The translations under genes and the position numbers were made by a program. Positions 28,745-37,229 of a stretch of DNA of 64,000 nucleotides are shown piece after piece. The notes under the pieces are model-generated. The model saw only the letters and a list, made by a program, of their open reading frames with translations, was not told the DNA's origin and did no database searches. The stretch comes from Nitrosococcus wardiae (GTDB taxonomy: Bacteria > Pseudomonadota > Gammaproteobacteria > Nitrosococcales > Nitrosococcaceae). The stretch covers positions 763,659 to 827,658 of the forward strand of contig NZ_CP038033.1 of assembly GCF_004421105.1 (NCBI RefSeq). Direction: 5' to 3'. Numbering within the stretch: the stretch's first letter is position 1; each line of letters opens with the position of its first letter.

Positions 28745-29044
28745 CTTAGGGGTGGCATTTAGCTTCCCCTAAGCTGCTTCGGTGAGTTCCTGCTGCTAGC
28801 AACACATGACCTCACTACTACGGCTTCCCAGACTAAGCGGGCATCTCTAACTCTAACCCCATAATCCGCCAAGGGCTATGGGGTAAAACGCTGTGGTTGT
28901 CTTCTTACCTCGCCGATAGCTGTGGCGGTACACCTATCGAGATTATCCAACTAGCAGCAGAAGCACCGCTGCCCTTCCTCGCCCTCACGGGTAAAGCTGA
29001 CCGCATATTAGGGTCAAAAAGGTGTATTTTGCGTAACTTTATTT
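28745..29044 (+). pseudogene. tnpA: Remnant of an IS200/IS605 tnpA transposase
   Basis: In the frame from about 28850, NPIIRQGLWGKTLWLSSYLA then DSCGGTPIEIIQ matches the C-terminal part of Y1 transposases (usually GLWG..LWS.SYF..SCGG.PIEII). Upstream the frame hits stops and downstream it loses similarity, so only about 35 codons survive. A hairpin CTTAGGGG/CCCCTAAG (28745-28773) just upstream resembles a subterminal structure of such elements. The stop of the residual frame is near 29044. Confidence 0.45.
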
Positions 29045-29107
29045 AGATATTAAAGAAACTAAATATGCCAACCGAAGGTCTAACTTCAGGTATAAAACTT
29101 TCAATAA

Positions 29108-29314
29108 TCAGGCGCTCATAACGGTAAAAAAACCAGTGGTATTCCTTTAGTTCTCTTTTTTCTTTTTAGTTTTTTCTTATATTTATATATTTTTAATTAT
29201 TGTTGATTGCCACTGGTGCCTGTCATCATACCCCTTGATATGCGACGATGCAGGCCTAGAAAGCTCCAAAGCTATGAATGCGGCTTTCTAATATAGAATG
29301 TTATGAGCGCCTGA
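29108..29314. mobile_element. MITE-like element with nested inverted repeats
   Basis: A perfect 15-bp terminal inverted repeat, TCAGGCGCTCATAAC at 29108-29122 and GTTATGAGCGCCTGA at 29300-29314, encloses 177 bp. Inside is a second pair, ACCAGTGG (29132-29139) and CCACTGGT (29210-29217), flanking a very AT-rich core. There is no coding capacity. The structure fits a non-autonomous transposable element. Confidence 0.6.
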
Positions 29315-29488
29315 GCCTACTAGTAAGCATTCGTTTGCCGCTTCTGTCAACCCATTCATATAAAAATTATTTTTGATCTAGGTTATTAAATAGTTTTTTT
29401 CTAAGGATTTGGGCAAGATCGACCCAAAGTTATTTAGGTATTGCAATTCTTAAGGGAAGCAAACTGAATTAACTCTTTTTCAACCTGT

Positions 29489-29797
29489 TTGCGCTCCCAA
29501 GGCCTCAACCACAAACAACTGGTAGGGCCTATCTTAGGAATACCCGATCTCGAAGCCAAGCTACGCCTTTCCAAGGACTTGCGCCAAAATGGTTTTCAAG
29601 GCATGCTGGCAGCGATGAATTTTTATCCGGAAGAAGACGCCAAAATTTACGAAAATGGGGTTAATTTGATCTTCCACCCTTTCAATGAAGCCGGCGAACG
29701 CCTGGCTGAACGGGCCTTGGCGGAGACGGGATCTATTACCCTGAAGTCGCCCATCTTGAACCCTGTGGGAAAAACTCCCATTAGGCCTCCCTCCTAG
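29489..29797 (+). pseudogene. 3' fragment of a Kef-type cation/proton antiporter (RCK part)
   Basis: The frame contains ILGIPDLEAKLRLSKDLRQN, GFQGMLAAMNFYPEEDAKIY and GVNLIFHPFNEAGERLAERA. This is the end of the nucleotide-binding RCK domain that closes CPA2 antiporters (typically a new-state IPD.....L...LR..GF.G...A.A..PEEA). The membrane domain and the first half of the RCK are missing, and the upstream sequence is mobile-element debris. It is a truncated gene. An intact CPA2 antiporter with a different RCK lies 1.9 kb downstream. Confidence 0.65.
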
Positions 29798-29866
29798 GAG
29801 AAAGGGGATGTTGGCTCCATCTAAAGTCAACCTTAAGTTTTTAGAAAATTAAATTAGTAAAAAGTT

Positions 29867-31273
29867 ATGAAACTGTTTCGAACCAAACCTATCGAAACGG
29901 ACCTTGCCAAAGATACCGGCCTCAAAAAAGTACTGAGTGCATTTGATTTGGTCTTGCTTGGCATGGGTGCGATTATCGGCGCGGGTATTTTCGTACTGAC
30001 AGGTATCGCTGCAGCCAATCACGCAGGGCCCGCAGTCGTGCTGTCCTTCGTGGTAGCCGGAATGGCAGTAACTTTCGCCGCCTTATCTTATGCAGAGCTT
30101 GCCGCTTCCATCGGCGGTGCTGGCAGTGCCTACGGATATGGCTACGCAGGCCTGGGGGAATTCATTGCCTGGGTCATTGGCTGGATGCTAATCCTGGAAT
30201 ATTCTGTTGCCATTTCGGCCGTATCGGCCGGCTGGGCAGGTTATGTGGACAACGTGCTAGCGGCGATGGAGATCCACCTTCCCGAGATACTCACCAAAAC
30301 ACCTTCCCAGGGTGGCTGGGTCAACCTGCCGGCAATGCTCATTATCCTTGCTCTAGGTACCCTCCTAGCAACCGGCGCCAAGGTCAGTGCCCAATTCAAC
30401 GCTATTATGGTCTTCGTGAAGGTGGCCACCATATTGTTATTTATCGGGGTTGCCTTCTTCCATGTGGATATCAACCACTGGACTCCGTTCATGCCCTTTG
30501 GCTGGGAAGGGGTCATGACAGGCGCAGCCAGCATTTTTTTTGCCTATATCGGTTTTGATGCGGTGTCCACAGCAGCCGAAGAAACCCGAAATCCGCAAAA
30601 AGACCTCCCTATCGGCATTCTCGGCTCCCTTGCCATCTGCACCCTGCTTTATATGCTGGTTGCCGCACTGCTGACAGGTATTGTCCCCTATCCCTCCCTG
30701 GACGTCCCTTCACCCGTCTCCGATGCTCTGCTCCAGGTAGGCGAAAAATGGGCCTCTGGCATGATCGCCATTGGTGCCATTGCCGGCCTCACCACCGTCA
30801 TGTTGGTGCTCTATTTCGGTCTGACCCGGATTCTCTTTGCTATCTCGAGGGACGGCCTGCTACCTCCCTTTTTCTCCTATATCAACGAGAAGACCGGTAG
30901 CCCAGTGCGAGTGATCCTATTGGCTGGAGTGGCAATGGCAACCATTGCAGGCTTAGCGCCCCTCAATGATATTGTTGAGCTTACCAATATCGGCACACTG
31001 GGTGCCTTTGTCGTGGTTTGCGCTGGCGTCACCGTGTTGCGCTATACTAAACCCGATTTACATCGACCATTCCGAACCCCTTTTAGCCCCTTCGTCCCGG
31101 TGCTGGGCATTGCCTTCTGCGTATACTTGATGACCAACTTGGGCGCGGAGACCTGGACCCGATTCTCGCTCTGGCTAACCGCAGGGCTAATCATTTATTT
31201 CACTTATTCCTACCGCCATAGCAAACTCGCTGCCCCGGAGAAAAGCGAGCCCGCCCATGCCCCACTTGAATAA
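29867..31273 (+). CDS. APC family amino acid permease
   Basis: A 468-residue protein with 12 predicted membrane helices. It starts KLFRTKPIETDLAKDTGLKK and has GMGAIIGAGIFVLTG in helix 1 and FFAYIGFDAVSTAAEETRNP in helix 6, which is typical of the cationic amino acid transporter (YfnA/CAT) branch of the APC superfamily. The substrate cannot be told from sequence alone. It appears to be a single-gene unit. Confidence 0.93.
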   Translation: MKLFRTKPIETDLAKDTGLKKVLSAFDLVLLGMGAIIGAGIFVLTGIAAANHAGPAVVLSFVVAGMAVTFAALSYAELAASIGGAGSAYGYGYAGLGEFIAWVIGWMLILEYSVAISAVSAGWAGYVDNVLAAMEIHLPEILTKTPSQGGWVNLPAMLIILALGTLLATGAKVSAQFNAIMVFVKVATILLFIGVAFFHVDINHWTPFMPFGWEGVMTGAASIFFAYIGFDAVSTAAEETRNPQKDLPIGILGSLAICTLLYMLVAALLTGIVPYPSLDVPSPVSDALLQVGEKWASGMIAIGAIAGLTTVMLVLYFGLTRILFAISRDGLLPPFFSYINEKTGSPVRVILLAGVAMATIAGLAPLNDIVELTNIGTLGAFVVVCAGVTVLRYTKPDLHRPFRTPFSPFVPVLGIAFCVYLMTNLGAETWTRFSLWLTAGLIIYFTYSYRHSKLAAPEKSEPAHAPLE

Positions 31274-31422
31274 GAATTTTGTCTTCATTACCCATACCAG
31301 AATTTGACCTTTTTAGTCTCTTAAACACTGTTTGCAACCCGATGGGATTGGGGAGGCATGACCTAAGCGTCTTGGGTTGAATTTAAACGGGAATGGCTAA
31401 GTGGCTCAGTGAAAGTTTTGAA

Positions 31423-31613
31423 GTATTTCTGGAGCGAGCCGGTGGCGTGGAGCCAGGGGACAGGGAAGTCCCCACACCGCTTCGCCGGGAGCGAATCGGG
31501 ACATCCGCAGGAGGCCCCTCAGGGCGCGCATCAAACCTTTTTTCAAGGAAGAAAAACGGGTTTGCGGAACACCACCAGCTCGCTCCTAAAACACCTCATA
31601 TTTTATTCATAGG
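31423..31613. repeat. Dispersed repeat copy 1, inside an imperfect inverted-repeat element
   Basis: 31536-31613 matches 45188-45265 in the same orientation, 74 of 78 bases by direct comparison. In this copy the complement of 31570-31594 is also similar to 31423-31447 (GTATTTCTGGAGCGAGCCGG), so the repeat is one arm of a roughly 190-bp inverted-repeat structure. The centre holds a GGGGAC/GTCCCC hairpin. No gene is supported in 31274-31707. Confidence 0.65.
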
Positions 31614-31707
31614 GACACTTATATCAGCAGCCCCTGCACCTCAGACGAAATAAAACACTGATAATTCCGCCGTACTCCCACCCTTGGAAATTAGGAGAAA
31701 AAAGCCG

Positions 31708-33405
31708 GTGCCCCATAGCGTTCCCTTGATTACGACCCTCGCTGTAGCGCTTGGTCTCGCTCTCGCACTGGGTTTTCTCACTGAACGAATCAAACTGCCA
31801 GCATTGGTAGGATATCTATTGGCCGGCATTCTCATCGGCCCTTTTACTCCTGGTTTTGTAGCTAATGTGGAAATCGCGGCGCAATTGGCTGAGATTGGCG
31901 TGATGTTGCTGATGTTCGGCGTAGGACTGCACTTGTCTTTGGAGGAACTGTTAGCAGTTCGCAAGATTGCCCTGCCTGGAGCCATATTACAGATGGCTGT
32001 GGCCACTGGGCTGGGCATGGGCGTAGCGACCGCATGGGGATGGGAGCTGGGAGGGGCTGTGGTTTTCGGCTTGGCATTATCGGTAGCAAGTACTGTGGTC
32101 CTGTTGAAGGCGCTTGAGACCCATGGTGTTTTGGAATCCGTCAATGGGCGAATCACTGTCGGCTGGCTGGTGGTGGAGGATATTGCCATGGTGCTCGTGC
32201 TAGTCCTTCTTCCGCCACTAGCAGGATGGCTTGGAGGGAATACACCCTATGCTGGAGACACGGGACTATGGTGGACACTGGTGGTCACTCTAGGGAAGGT
32301 AACAGCATTCGTTGCGCTGATGCTCATCGTGGGACGCCGCTTTTTCCCTTGGCTTTTGTGGCAAATAGCAGATACAGGCTCGCGCGAGCTCTTCACCCTA
32401 TGCGTGGTGGCAGCAGCCGTGAGTATCGCTTACGGGGCTACGGCCCTATTTGGGGTATCCTTTGCCCTAGGTGCGTTTTTCGCCGGCATGGTGTTGAGAG
32501 AATCTGAGCTCAGCCATCGGGCTGCTGCCGAATCTCTACCGCTGCGGGATGCCTTTGCCGTGCTGTTCTTTGTCTCGGTAGGCATGCTTTTCAACCCGGC
32601 TGTTCTTATGGAACAACCACTGCAAGTACTTGCCGTCGTGATCATCATTATTGTGGGAAAATCACTGGCGGCGGCAGCCCTAGTTCTCACCTTCCGTTAC
32701 CCTTTGAATACCGCACTCACCGTCTCGGCTAGTCTTGCTCAAATCGGTGAATTTTCTTTCATTTTAGCTGGGTTTGGCGTAAGTTTGGGGCTGCTCTCCG
32801 TTGAAGCTCAAAGCTTAATTTTGGCCGGTGCCTTAATCTCAATTGCTCTCAACCCAATGGTATTCAAGGCGATTGAGCCATTGCAGAGATGGATTCGATC
32901 CCGATCGGCCCTAGCCCGGATACTTGAGCGGCCCGATGATCCCTTAGCCGAACTCCCCCTGTCGACCGAGCAGAAGTATCTCTCCAAGCAGGTGGTCTTG
33001 GTGGGTTATGGTCGAGTAGGTCGACGGATTGGGGATATGCTAACTAAAAAAGGGATCCCCTATGTAGTTGCAGAACAGAACCGTGAGCTAGTCGAGGCAT
33101 TACGGGAACAGGGGTTACCCGCCGTTTCGGGAGACGCCTCGGATCCAGCCGTACTCATTCAAGCCCATATTGCACGAGCCAGGATGTTGGTGGTAGCCAC
33201 TCCTGACACTCTGAATGTACGGCAAATGATTAAGATAGCGCGTACACTCAATCCGGGTATTGAGACAGTTGTCCGCACTCATAGCGAAGAAGAAGCCAGG
33301 CTGCTAAAGCAAGAGGATGCTGGGAAAATCTTTCTTGGAGAGAATGAACTGGCCACGGGCATGGCCCGGCATGTGCTGGAGCGACTAGGAAAAGGCAAAC
33401 TTTAA
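31708..33405 (+). CDS. CPA2 family cation:proton antiporter (Kef/YbaL type)
   Basis: I choose the GTG at 31708 because AGGAG lies 10 bp upstream; a TTG at 31684 is also in frame. The membrane part (about residues 5-385) has some 12 helices, with LVGYLLAGILIGPFTPGF and MFGVGLHLSLEELL motifs. A TrkA-N/RCK domain follows with a Rossmann motif VVLVGYGRVGRRIG. It exchanges K+ or Na+ for protons, gated by NAD(H) or a similar ligand. No KefF/KefG-type partner gene is present, so YbaL-like is more likely than glutathione-gated KefB/C. Confidence 0.9.
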   Translation: MPHSVPLITTLAVALGLALALGFLTERIKLPALVGYLLAGILIGPFTPGFVANVEIAAQLAEIGVMLLMFGVGLHLSLEELLAVRKIALPGAILQMAVATGLGMGVATAWGWELGGAVVFGLALSVASTVVLLKALETHGVLESVNGRITVGWLVVEDIAMVLVLVLLPPLAGWLGGNTPYAGDTGLWWTLVVTLGKVTAFVALMLIVGRRFFPWLLWQIADTGSRELFTLCVVAAAVSIAYGATALFGVSFALGAFFAGMVLRESELSHRAAAESLPLRDAFAVLFFVSVGMLFNPAVLMEQPLQVLAVVIIIIVGKSLAAAALVLTFRYPLNTALTVSASLAQIGEFSFILAGFGVSLGLLSVEAQSLILAGALISIALNPMVFKAIEPLQRWIRSRSALARILERPDDPLAELPLSTEQKYLSKQVVLVGYGRVGRRIGDMLTKKGIPYVVAEQNRELVEALREQGLPAVSGDASDPAVLIQAHIARARMLVVATPDTLNVRQMIKIARTLNPGIETVVRTHSEEEARLLKQEDAGKIFLGENELATGMARHVLERLGKGKL

Positions 33406-33563
33406 AAGGAATGGCGGCAACATTAGGAAAGTCAGGTGAGGGCAAATGAGGCAGGCACGATGGCCACAGATTCGGTACTGGCAGCCGAAGAGGCCGGGCT
33501 AACGATACGTTCACGATGAAAAACCCGGTATCAGGCGCCATCGCGCCGGCCGCGGCTTTTTGC

Positions 33564-33631
33564 ATAAGCCGCTAATTCTTTTTGGTGGGCCCAGTAGGAC
33601 TCGAACCTACGACCCCCGTATTATGAGTCCT
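33564..33631 (-). repeat. att site: duplicated 3' half of the CAT-anticodon tRNA
   Basis: 33583-33614 is identical to 37902-37933, the 3' part of the tRNA gene at 37902-37977, including the encoded CCA and the T-arm. The match continues with ATTATGAGTCC (anticodon region) after a diverged 5-6 bp, and outward over CATAAnCCGCTnATTCTTTT. This is the far attachment site left by integration of the island between the two copies. Only the 3' half remains, so it cannot be a working tRNA. Confidence 0.9.
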
Positions 33632-33780
33632 AAAACAAACCTTTCCACCTGTTCTCACCTTGTTTTATCCTCTTTTAATACCTTTCACTATCAGCTGCTT
33701 ATAGTTTATATTCAGCCTTACTGAGTTTTATTTAGTTTTGTATAGAGTGCTTACAGAGCACTTACAGGGTTAAAAAGGGG

Positions 33781-34515
33781 CTGAATATAAAACCCACCAA
33801 GACGGTCATTGACCGGCTACCCAAGCCAAAGAGTGGCTAGCAAGCTTTTTATTGGGACCCGGCCTTACGGATAACCCTGTCAACCGTCTATCCGAGGCGA
33901 GAACCTGGTACTGGGTAGAGCGGCGGCGCACGGTCATCAAGCCCCATGAACTTAATCCCTGGATGCAGACAGTCCAAAAGCTTGAGAACACCGCTGCCCG
34001 TGACTATTTGATGCTGGTGCTATTGACGGGGCTTAGACGTACTGAGGCCCTAGAGTTACGCTGGCAGGATGTGGACTTGAAGTGGCAGACTCTCACGGTC
34101 CACGACACCAAGAATCGCCAAGCCCATACCCTCCCCCCTCTCCGATTACCTGGCGGATATGCTCTCCAGGCGCAGGACTGAAACGATTGGCTCCTATGTG
34201 TTTGAAACCCCCAGGGGGCGTTTATCGAACCTGCGCTACGCTATCGCAGAAGTGGAAAGTAAATCGGGGGTGTCGTTTTGTATCCATGACTTAAGGCGCA
34301 CTTTCGCTACTGTGGCCGATGCCCTGGACATTCCGGGCTATGCCGTCAAGGCCCTACTGAACCACAAAAACGGCAATGACGTGACCGCCGGTTATATCGT
34401 GGTGGATGTGGAGCGGCTACGGGGACCGATGCAGAAGATCACTGACTTCATGCTGAAAGCTGGCGGCGTGCGTGAGGGAGCTAAGGTGGTGGAACTGGGG
34501 GCAGTTAGTGGCTAG
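33781..34515 (+). pseudogene. int: Broken tyrosine integrase of the island
   Basis: The N-terminus KPTKTVIDRLPKPKSG then QAFYWDPAL is interrupted by TAG. Next comes a deletion of most of the arm-binding region, then LTDNPVNRLSEARTWYWVER leading to the catalytic LLTGLRRTEALELRWQDVDL. A C6 run at 34133-34138, where five C would keep frame, shifts the frame before LSDYLADMLSRRR. The end keeps IHDLRRTFAT, LLNHKNG and the tyrosine in AGYIVVDVERLR. So the R-H-R-H-Y residues survive in pieces but the protein cannot be made. It is adjacent to the att repeat, as expected. Confidence 0.85.
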
Positions 34516-34549
34516 GCAGTTTTTTTTTATAAATACCTATAACGGGTCA

Positions 34550-34590
34550 CTGCCAAAATTGACAAAAGGGGTTTATGTCACTTTTGGCAG
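34550..34590. repeat. 15-bp inverted repeat at the integrase/antiporter junction
   Basis: CTGCCAAAATTGACA (34550-34564) and TGTCACTTTTGGCAG (34576-34590) are complementary except for one position. The right arm overlaps the last codons of the antiporter gene (VNCQK and stop). It may be a terminator-like structure or the end of an insertion that brought the antiporter gene. Confidence 0.5.
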
Positions 34591-35834
34591 TTCACCCTAT
34601 CGGCCGCCCGCTCCACCAGGAACCCCGTCGCGCCGTGGATCACCGCCGAGGCGAAGATCGTGAAAACGACGAGCGCCCAGAGCTCCTTCTCGTTGATGAA
34701 CTCAATGTGGCTCGAGGCGTAGGCCAAGTAGTAGATCGAGCCGACACCGCGCACACCGAAGAGGCCCACGAGCCAGCGCTCGCGCGACGTGAGCTCGGTA
34801 CGCGCGAGCGAGAGCCAGCCCAGCAGCGGGCGGACTACCAGGAGCAGGCCCAGGCCGATCAACGCGTGCCGCCAGTTGAGCGCGGGCCAGAGATCGGGGA
34901 GCGTGCTGCCGAGGAGGACCAGCAAGATGGCCGTCACCGCGTGCTCGATCGGCTCGCTGAACGCATGCAGGCGGCGGTGGAATTCGTGCTTCTCCTCGAC
35001 GCGCCGGCAGATGACGCCGGCGACGAACGATCCGATAAAACCATACCCCTCCGCCAGCTCGACCACGCCGTAGCAGAGCAGCACCGCGGCCAGCGCCACC
35101 ACACCCGGGCCGGTCTGGGCGAGGCCCGTCGCTCCCGGGGCGTGAAACAGGCTCTTGCCGAGGAGCCATCCGACGGCCGCTCCCATGACGACGCCTACTG
35201 CGATGCGGTAGAGCACGTCGCGAAGCAGCCAGATCGAGAGCCAGTCGCTGGGCTGCGTGCCTTCGGAGGCGAACCACAGCCCCAGATACACAAAGGGGAA
35301 CGCGAGCCCGTCGTTGAGTCCCGCCTCGGATGTGAGTGCGAAGCGGAGCGGGTGCTCGCGCCCTTCAAGCGGCGGGCCCACCTGCACATCGCCCGCGAGC
35401 ACCGGGTCAGTCGGAGCGAGCGCCGCGCCGAGGAGTACCGCGCCCGCGATCGTCATGCCCGCCAGACTCCAGCCCATCACCGCGATCACAAAGATGGTCG
35501 CGGGCAAGGCGATGGCGAGCAGGCGGATCGTCGGCCGCCAGAGTCGATAGTCGCGGACGTTATCGATCCGGAGCCCGGTGGAGAAGAGCACCACGATCAG
35601 CACGATCTCGCTCGTCACCTCCCAGAGCCGCGGCGACGCCGTTGGATCGAAGGCCGCCGGCATGCCCGGCACCACAAGGTAGGCGGCGAGCCCGAGCACC
35701 ATGAGGAGCGCAGACGACGAGGCAGCACGCAGCGATAATAGCCGTGGCAGCCAGTGCGCCAAAAAGATAGCCGCGCCCGCGGCGGCCATCAGCACGTGAT
35801 AGGGGGAGAACTCGAAGAGGGTTTTCTCTTCCAT
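34578..35834 (-). CDS. CPA1 family Na+/H+ antiporter (NhaP-like)
   Basis: The ATG at 35834 (MEEKTLFEFSPYHVLMAAAG) is preferred to longer frames up to 36011; this gives 418 residues with about 12 membrane helices. CPA1 motifs are FSTGLRIDN, ALAPTDPVLAGDVQVG and LTSEAGLNDGLAFPF with the paired acidic residues, and LFGVRGVGSIYYL near the end. The gene is markedly GC-rich compared with all its neighbours, a sign of recent transfer. It is the only intact cargo gene of the island. The last residues NCQK lie in an inverted repeat, so the natural C-terminus may be altered. Confidence 0.9.
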   Translation of the reverse strand: MEEKTLFEFSPYHVLMAAAGAAIFLAHWLPRLLSLRAASSSALLMVLGLAAYLVVPGMPAAFDPTASPRLWEVTSEIVLIVVLFSTGLRIDNVRDYRLWRPTIRLLAIALPATIFVIAVMGWSLAGMTIAGAVLLGAALAPTDPVLAGDVQVGPPLEGREHPLRFALTSEAGLNDGLAFPFVYLGLWFASEGTQPSDWLSIWLLRDVLYRIAVGVVMGAAVGWLLGKSLFHAPGATGLAQTGPGVVALAAVLLCYGVVELAEGYGFIGSFVAGVICRRVEEKHEFHRRLHAFSEPIEHAVTAILLVLLGSTLPDLWPALNWRHALIGLGLLLVVRPLLGWLSLARTELTSRERWLVGLFGVRGVGSIYYLAYASSHIEFINEKELWALVVFTIFASAVIHGATGFLVERAADRVNCQK

Positions 35835-36011
35835 TATAGTGACAGCCCGATACGGTCCATGCTCCGGGCCCTGGCGAACGCCTCGCGGCCCTGCTGGATA
35901 GCGGGTTTCTTGCTTCGAGGAATTAGCAAGCTGCGTACCAGCGCGGGCGAGCCAGGCGCGCCGCAGCATGAAAAGTGCTCGCGCGCTACGCCCGGGAGAG
36001 CGAATCGGCAC

Positions 36012-36351
36012 CGTATGTCTGCGAGACTGAGGGAGCTTGGGCTCGGATTGGGCGAGATCGAGCCCAAGCCTGACCCGTCGCGAGTCTCGACCAGCGCCGA
36101 GATCGGGTCTACGCTAATGGCGCGAACCCAAAGGCCCCGTTTGGATGCCCTCGACACGAGCAGGTTCGGAGCTCGCATTATCGAAACAGACCGCGAGACA
36201 CGACCAGGAAAAGTGGGCGGCATAGTGTATAGGAAAAATAAACACCCTTTTTCATAAGAAGCGAATGTACTAAGAGATATACACATTCTTTCATAGCGAT
36301 CGGCTTGAGAGGCGAAAGCATATTGGATCCATCCACTAACTAATTAAATAA
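36012..36351. other. Island DNA without a recognised gene
   Basis: Overlapping open frames on both strands have no family features. An 11-bp perfect inverted repeat, GCTTGGGCTCG at 36035-36045 and CGAGCCCAAGC at 36059-36069, could terminate or regulate the antiporter transcript unit. GC content drops abruptly near 36220, marking the end of the GC-rich block. Confidence 0.4.
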
Positions 36352-36597
36352 TTAGCCAAATAGATGCTTTATCGTCTCATCCCTGGAAATTCTTAAATTC
36401 GTGGCAACATCAGTAATGATGGCAGATAGCGTTCCCACCCTCAATAGGCTATGGTTGGGGATAGTAATATGATGTTGTCGAGCACCTTCTCCTTCTCTGG
36501 TCAGTCGAATATGGCTATCTGTCTGCCGAGTCACTCGATAACCAACTCGATGGAGGGCTTTTACTAAGTCAGTCCCGCTAACGTCACGAGGAAGCTT
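36352..36597 (-). pseudogene. hicA: HicA-family toxin gene with lost start codon
   Basis: The frame reads KLPRDVSGTDLVKALHRVGY, RVTRQTDSHIRLTREGE, then QHHITIPNHSLLRVGTLSAI, closely resembling HicA mRNA interferases including the catalytic His in the HITIPNH region. The codon before KLPRD is GTA, and no ATG, GTG or TTG is in frame upstream before the antitoxin gene. The first start in frame is a GTG at 36534, which would drop 21 residues of the fold. The gene is therefore probably silent. It follows the hicB-like gene by direct overlap. Confidence 0.7.
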
Positions 36598-36802
36598 TAC
36601 AGCGCAATGACTTCTTCTTTGACAAAATGGAGACGAATTATTTTTGGGGCTTCGTCTTCCTCAAAATGGCAAGATACAGCCTCCCGTACTTGAGCATGCA
36701 GGCTTTCCAAATCATCGGCTTCGGTAAAATCGATTCCCCAAGCGCCCGCACTTGGTATCCACCCTCAGGGGCTTCTTCCACAATAAAAATAATTTCGTTC
36801 AT
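36597..36802 (-). pseudogene. hicB: HicB-like antitoxin gene, frameshifted
   Basis: It starts at the ATG at 36802 with MNEIIFIVEEAPEGGYQVRA, a beta-strand pattern typical of HicB-type antitoxins. After GESI one T is missing from a T-run (about 36726-36730). Restoring it gives TEADDLESLHAQVREAVSCH, FEEDEAPKIIRLHFVKEEVIAL and a stop at 36597. As it stands, the frame ends early. The total is 206 nt, one short of 69 codons. It lies directly upstream of the HicA-like gene. Confidence 0.7.
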
Positions 36803-36850
36803 CAATTTTTCACCCGGTCACTTCAATGGAATGGGAATTAATAAGCATGA

Positions 36851-37186
36851 TTAAATCCGTCTTACCATTAATAGCCCACACCCGAACCCTTTGGCTGGAC
36901 CTATACCTTCATATAAGGTCTGTTGGAAACGCTTTGGATCGGCTACGGTTAGGACACCATTAAACTCTAGGGTGCTGAAGCGTATCGGTCGACTCTGTCG
37001 GTGTTTATGCAAGCGATATTGCCGGTAGCCATCGACGTTTACCTGGCTTTCCTGAACTACAAAACCAAGCTTTTTGGCACGGGTAGCCAACCAGTTAAAA
37101 CCTGTACTTTGTATTAGCTCGGGTAATTGCGGCCAATGTTTCTTAGGGATGCCATCCTTTTTTAACTTATCCTTAAGCATTGTCAA
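36851..37186 (-). pseudogene. cas6e: C-terminal half of type I-E Cas6e (CasE/Cse3)
   Basis: The 111-residue frame holds PKKHWPQLPELIQSTGFNWL, DGYRQYRLHKHRQSRPIRFS, and the C-terminal signature LEFNGVLTVADPKRFQQTLY followed by EGIGPAKGFGCGLLMV. The glycine-rich GIGPAK..GCGLL loop is diagnostic of Cas6e, the crRNA-processing ribonuclease. The N-terminal RAMP half, about 90-100 residues, is absent and replaced by insertion-sequence DNA at 37187. No other cas gene or CRISPR repeat is present in the window. Confidence 0.8.
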
Positions 37187-37229
37187 GAAATAACTTGAGC
37201 AAATTCAAGTTACTTTTATAACCACCCTT

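Noticed and set aside
31381-31470. tRNA-like or structured RNA start at GGGAATGGCTAAGTGGC
   Set aside because: No cloverleaf can be drawn; the structure is better explained by the inverted-repeat element.
31684-31707. TTG start for the CPA2 antiporter
   Set aside because: The downstream GTG at 31708 has AGGAG at a proper distance, and the extra eight residues are not typical of the family.
34575-35738. Long plus-strand open frame of 387 codons
   Set aside because: It is the antisense shadow of the GC-rich antiporter gene; the sequence is low-complexity Arg/Glu/His-rich text with no family match.
35834-36286. 150-codon minus frame and matching plus frame at the edge of the antiporter gene
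   Set aside because: High GC makes long chance frames likely; neither shows a domain and both overlap the antiporter start region.
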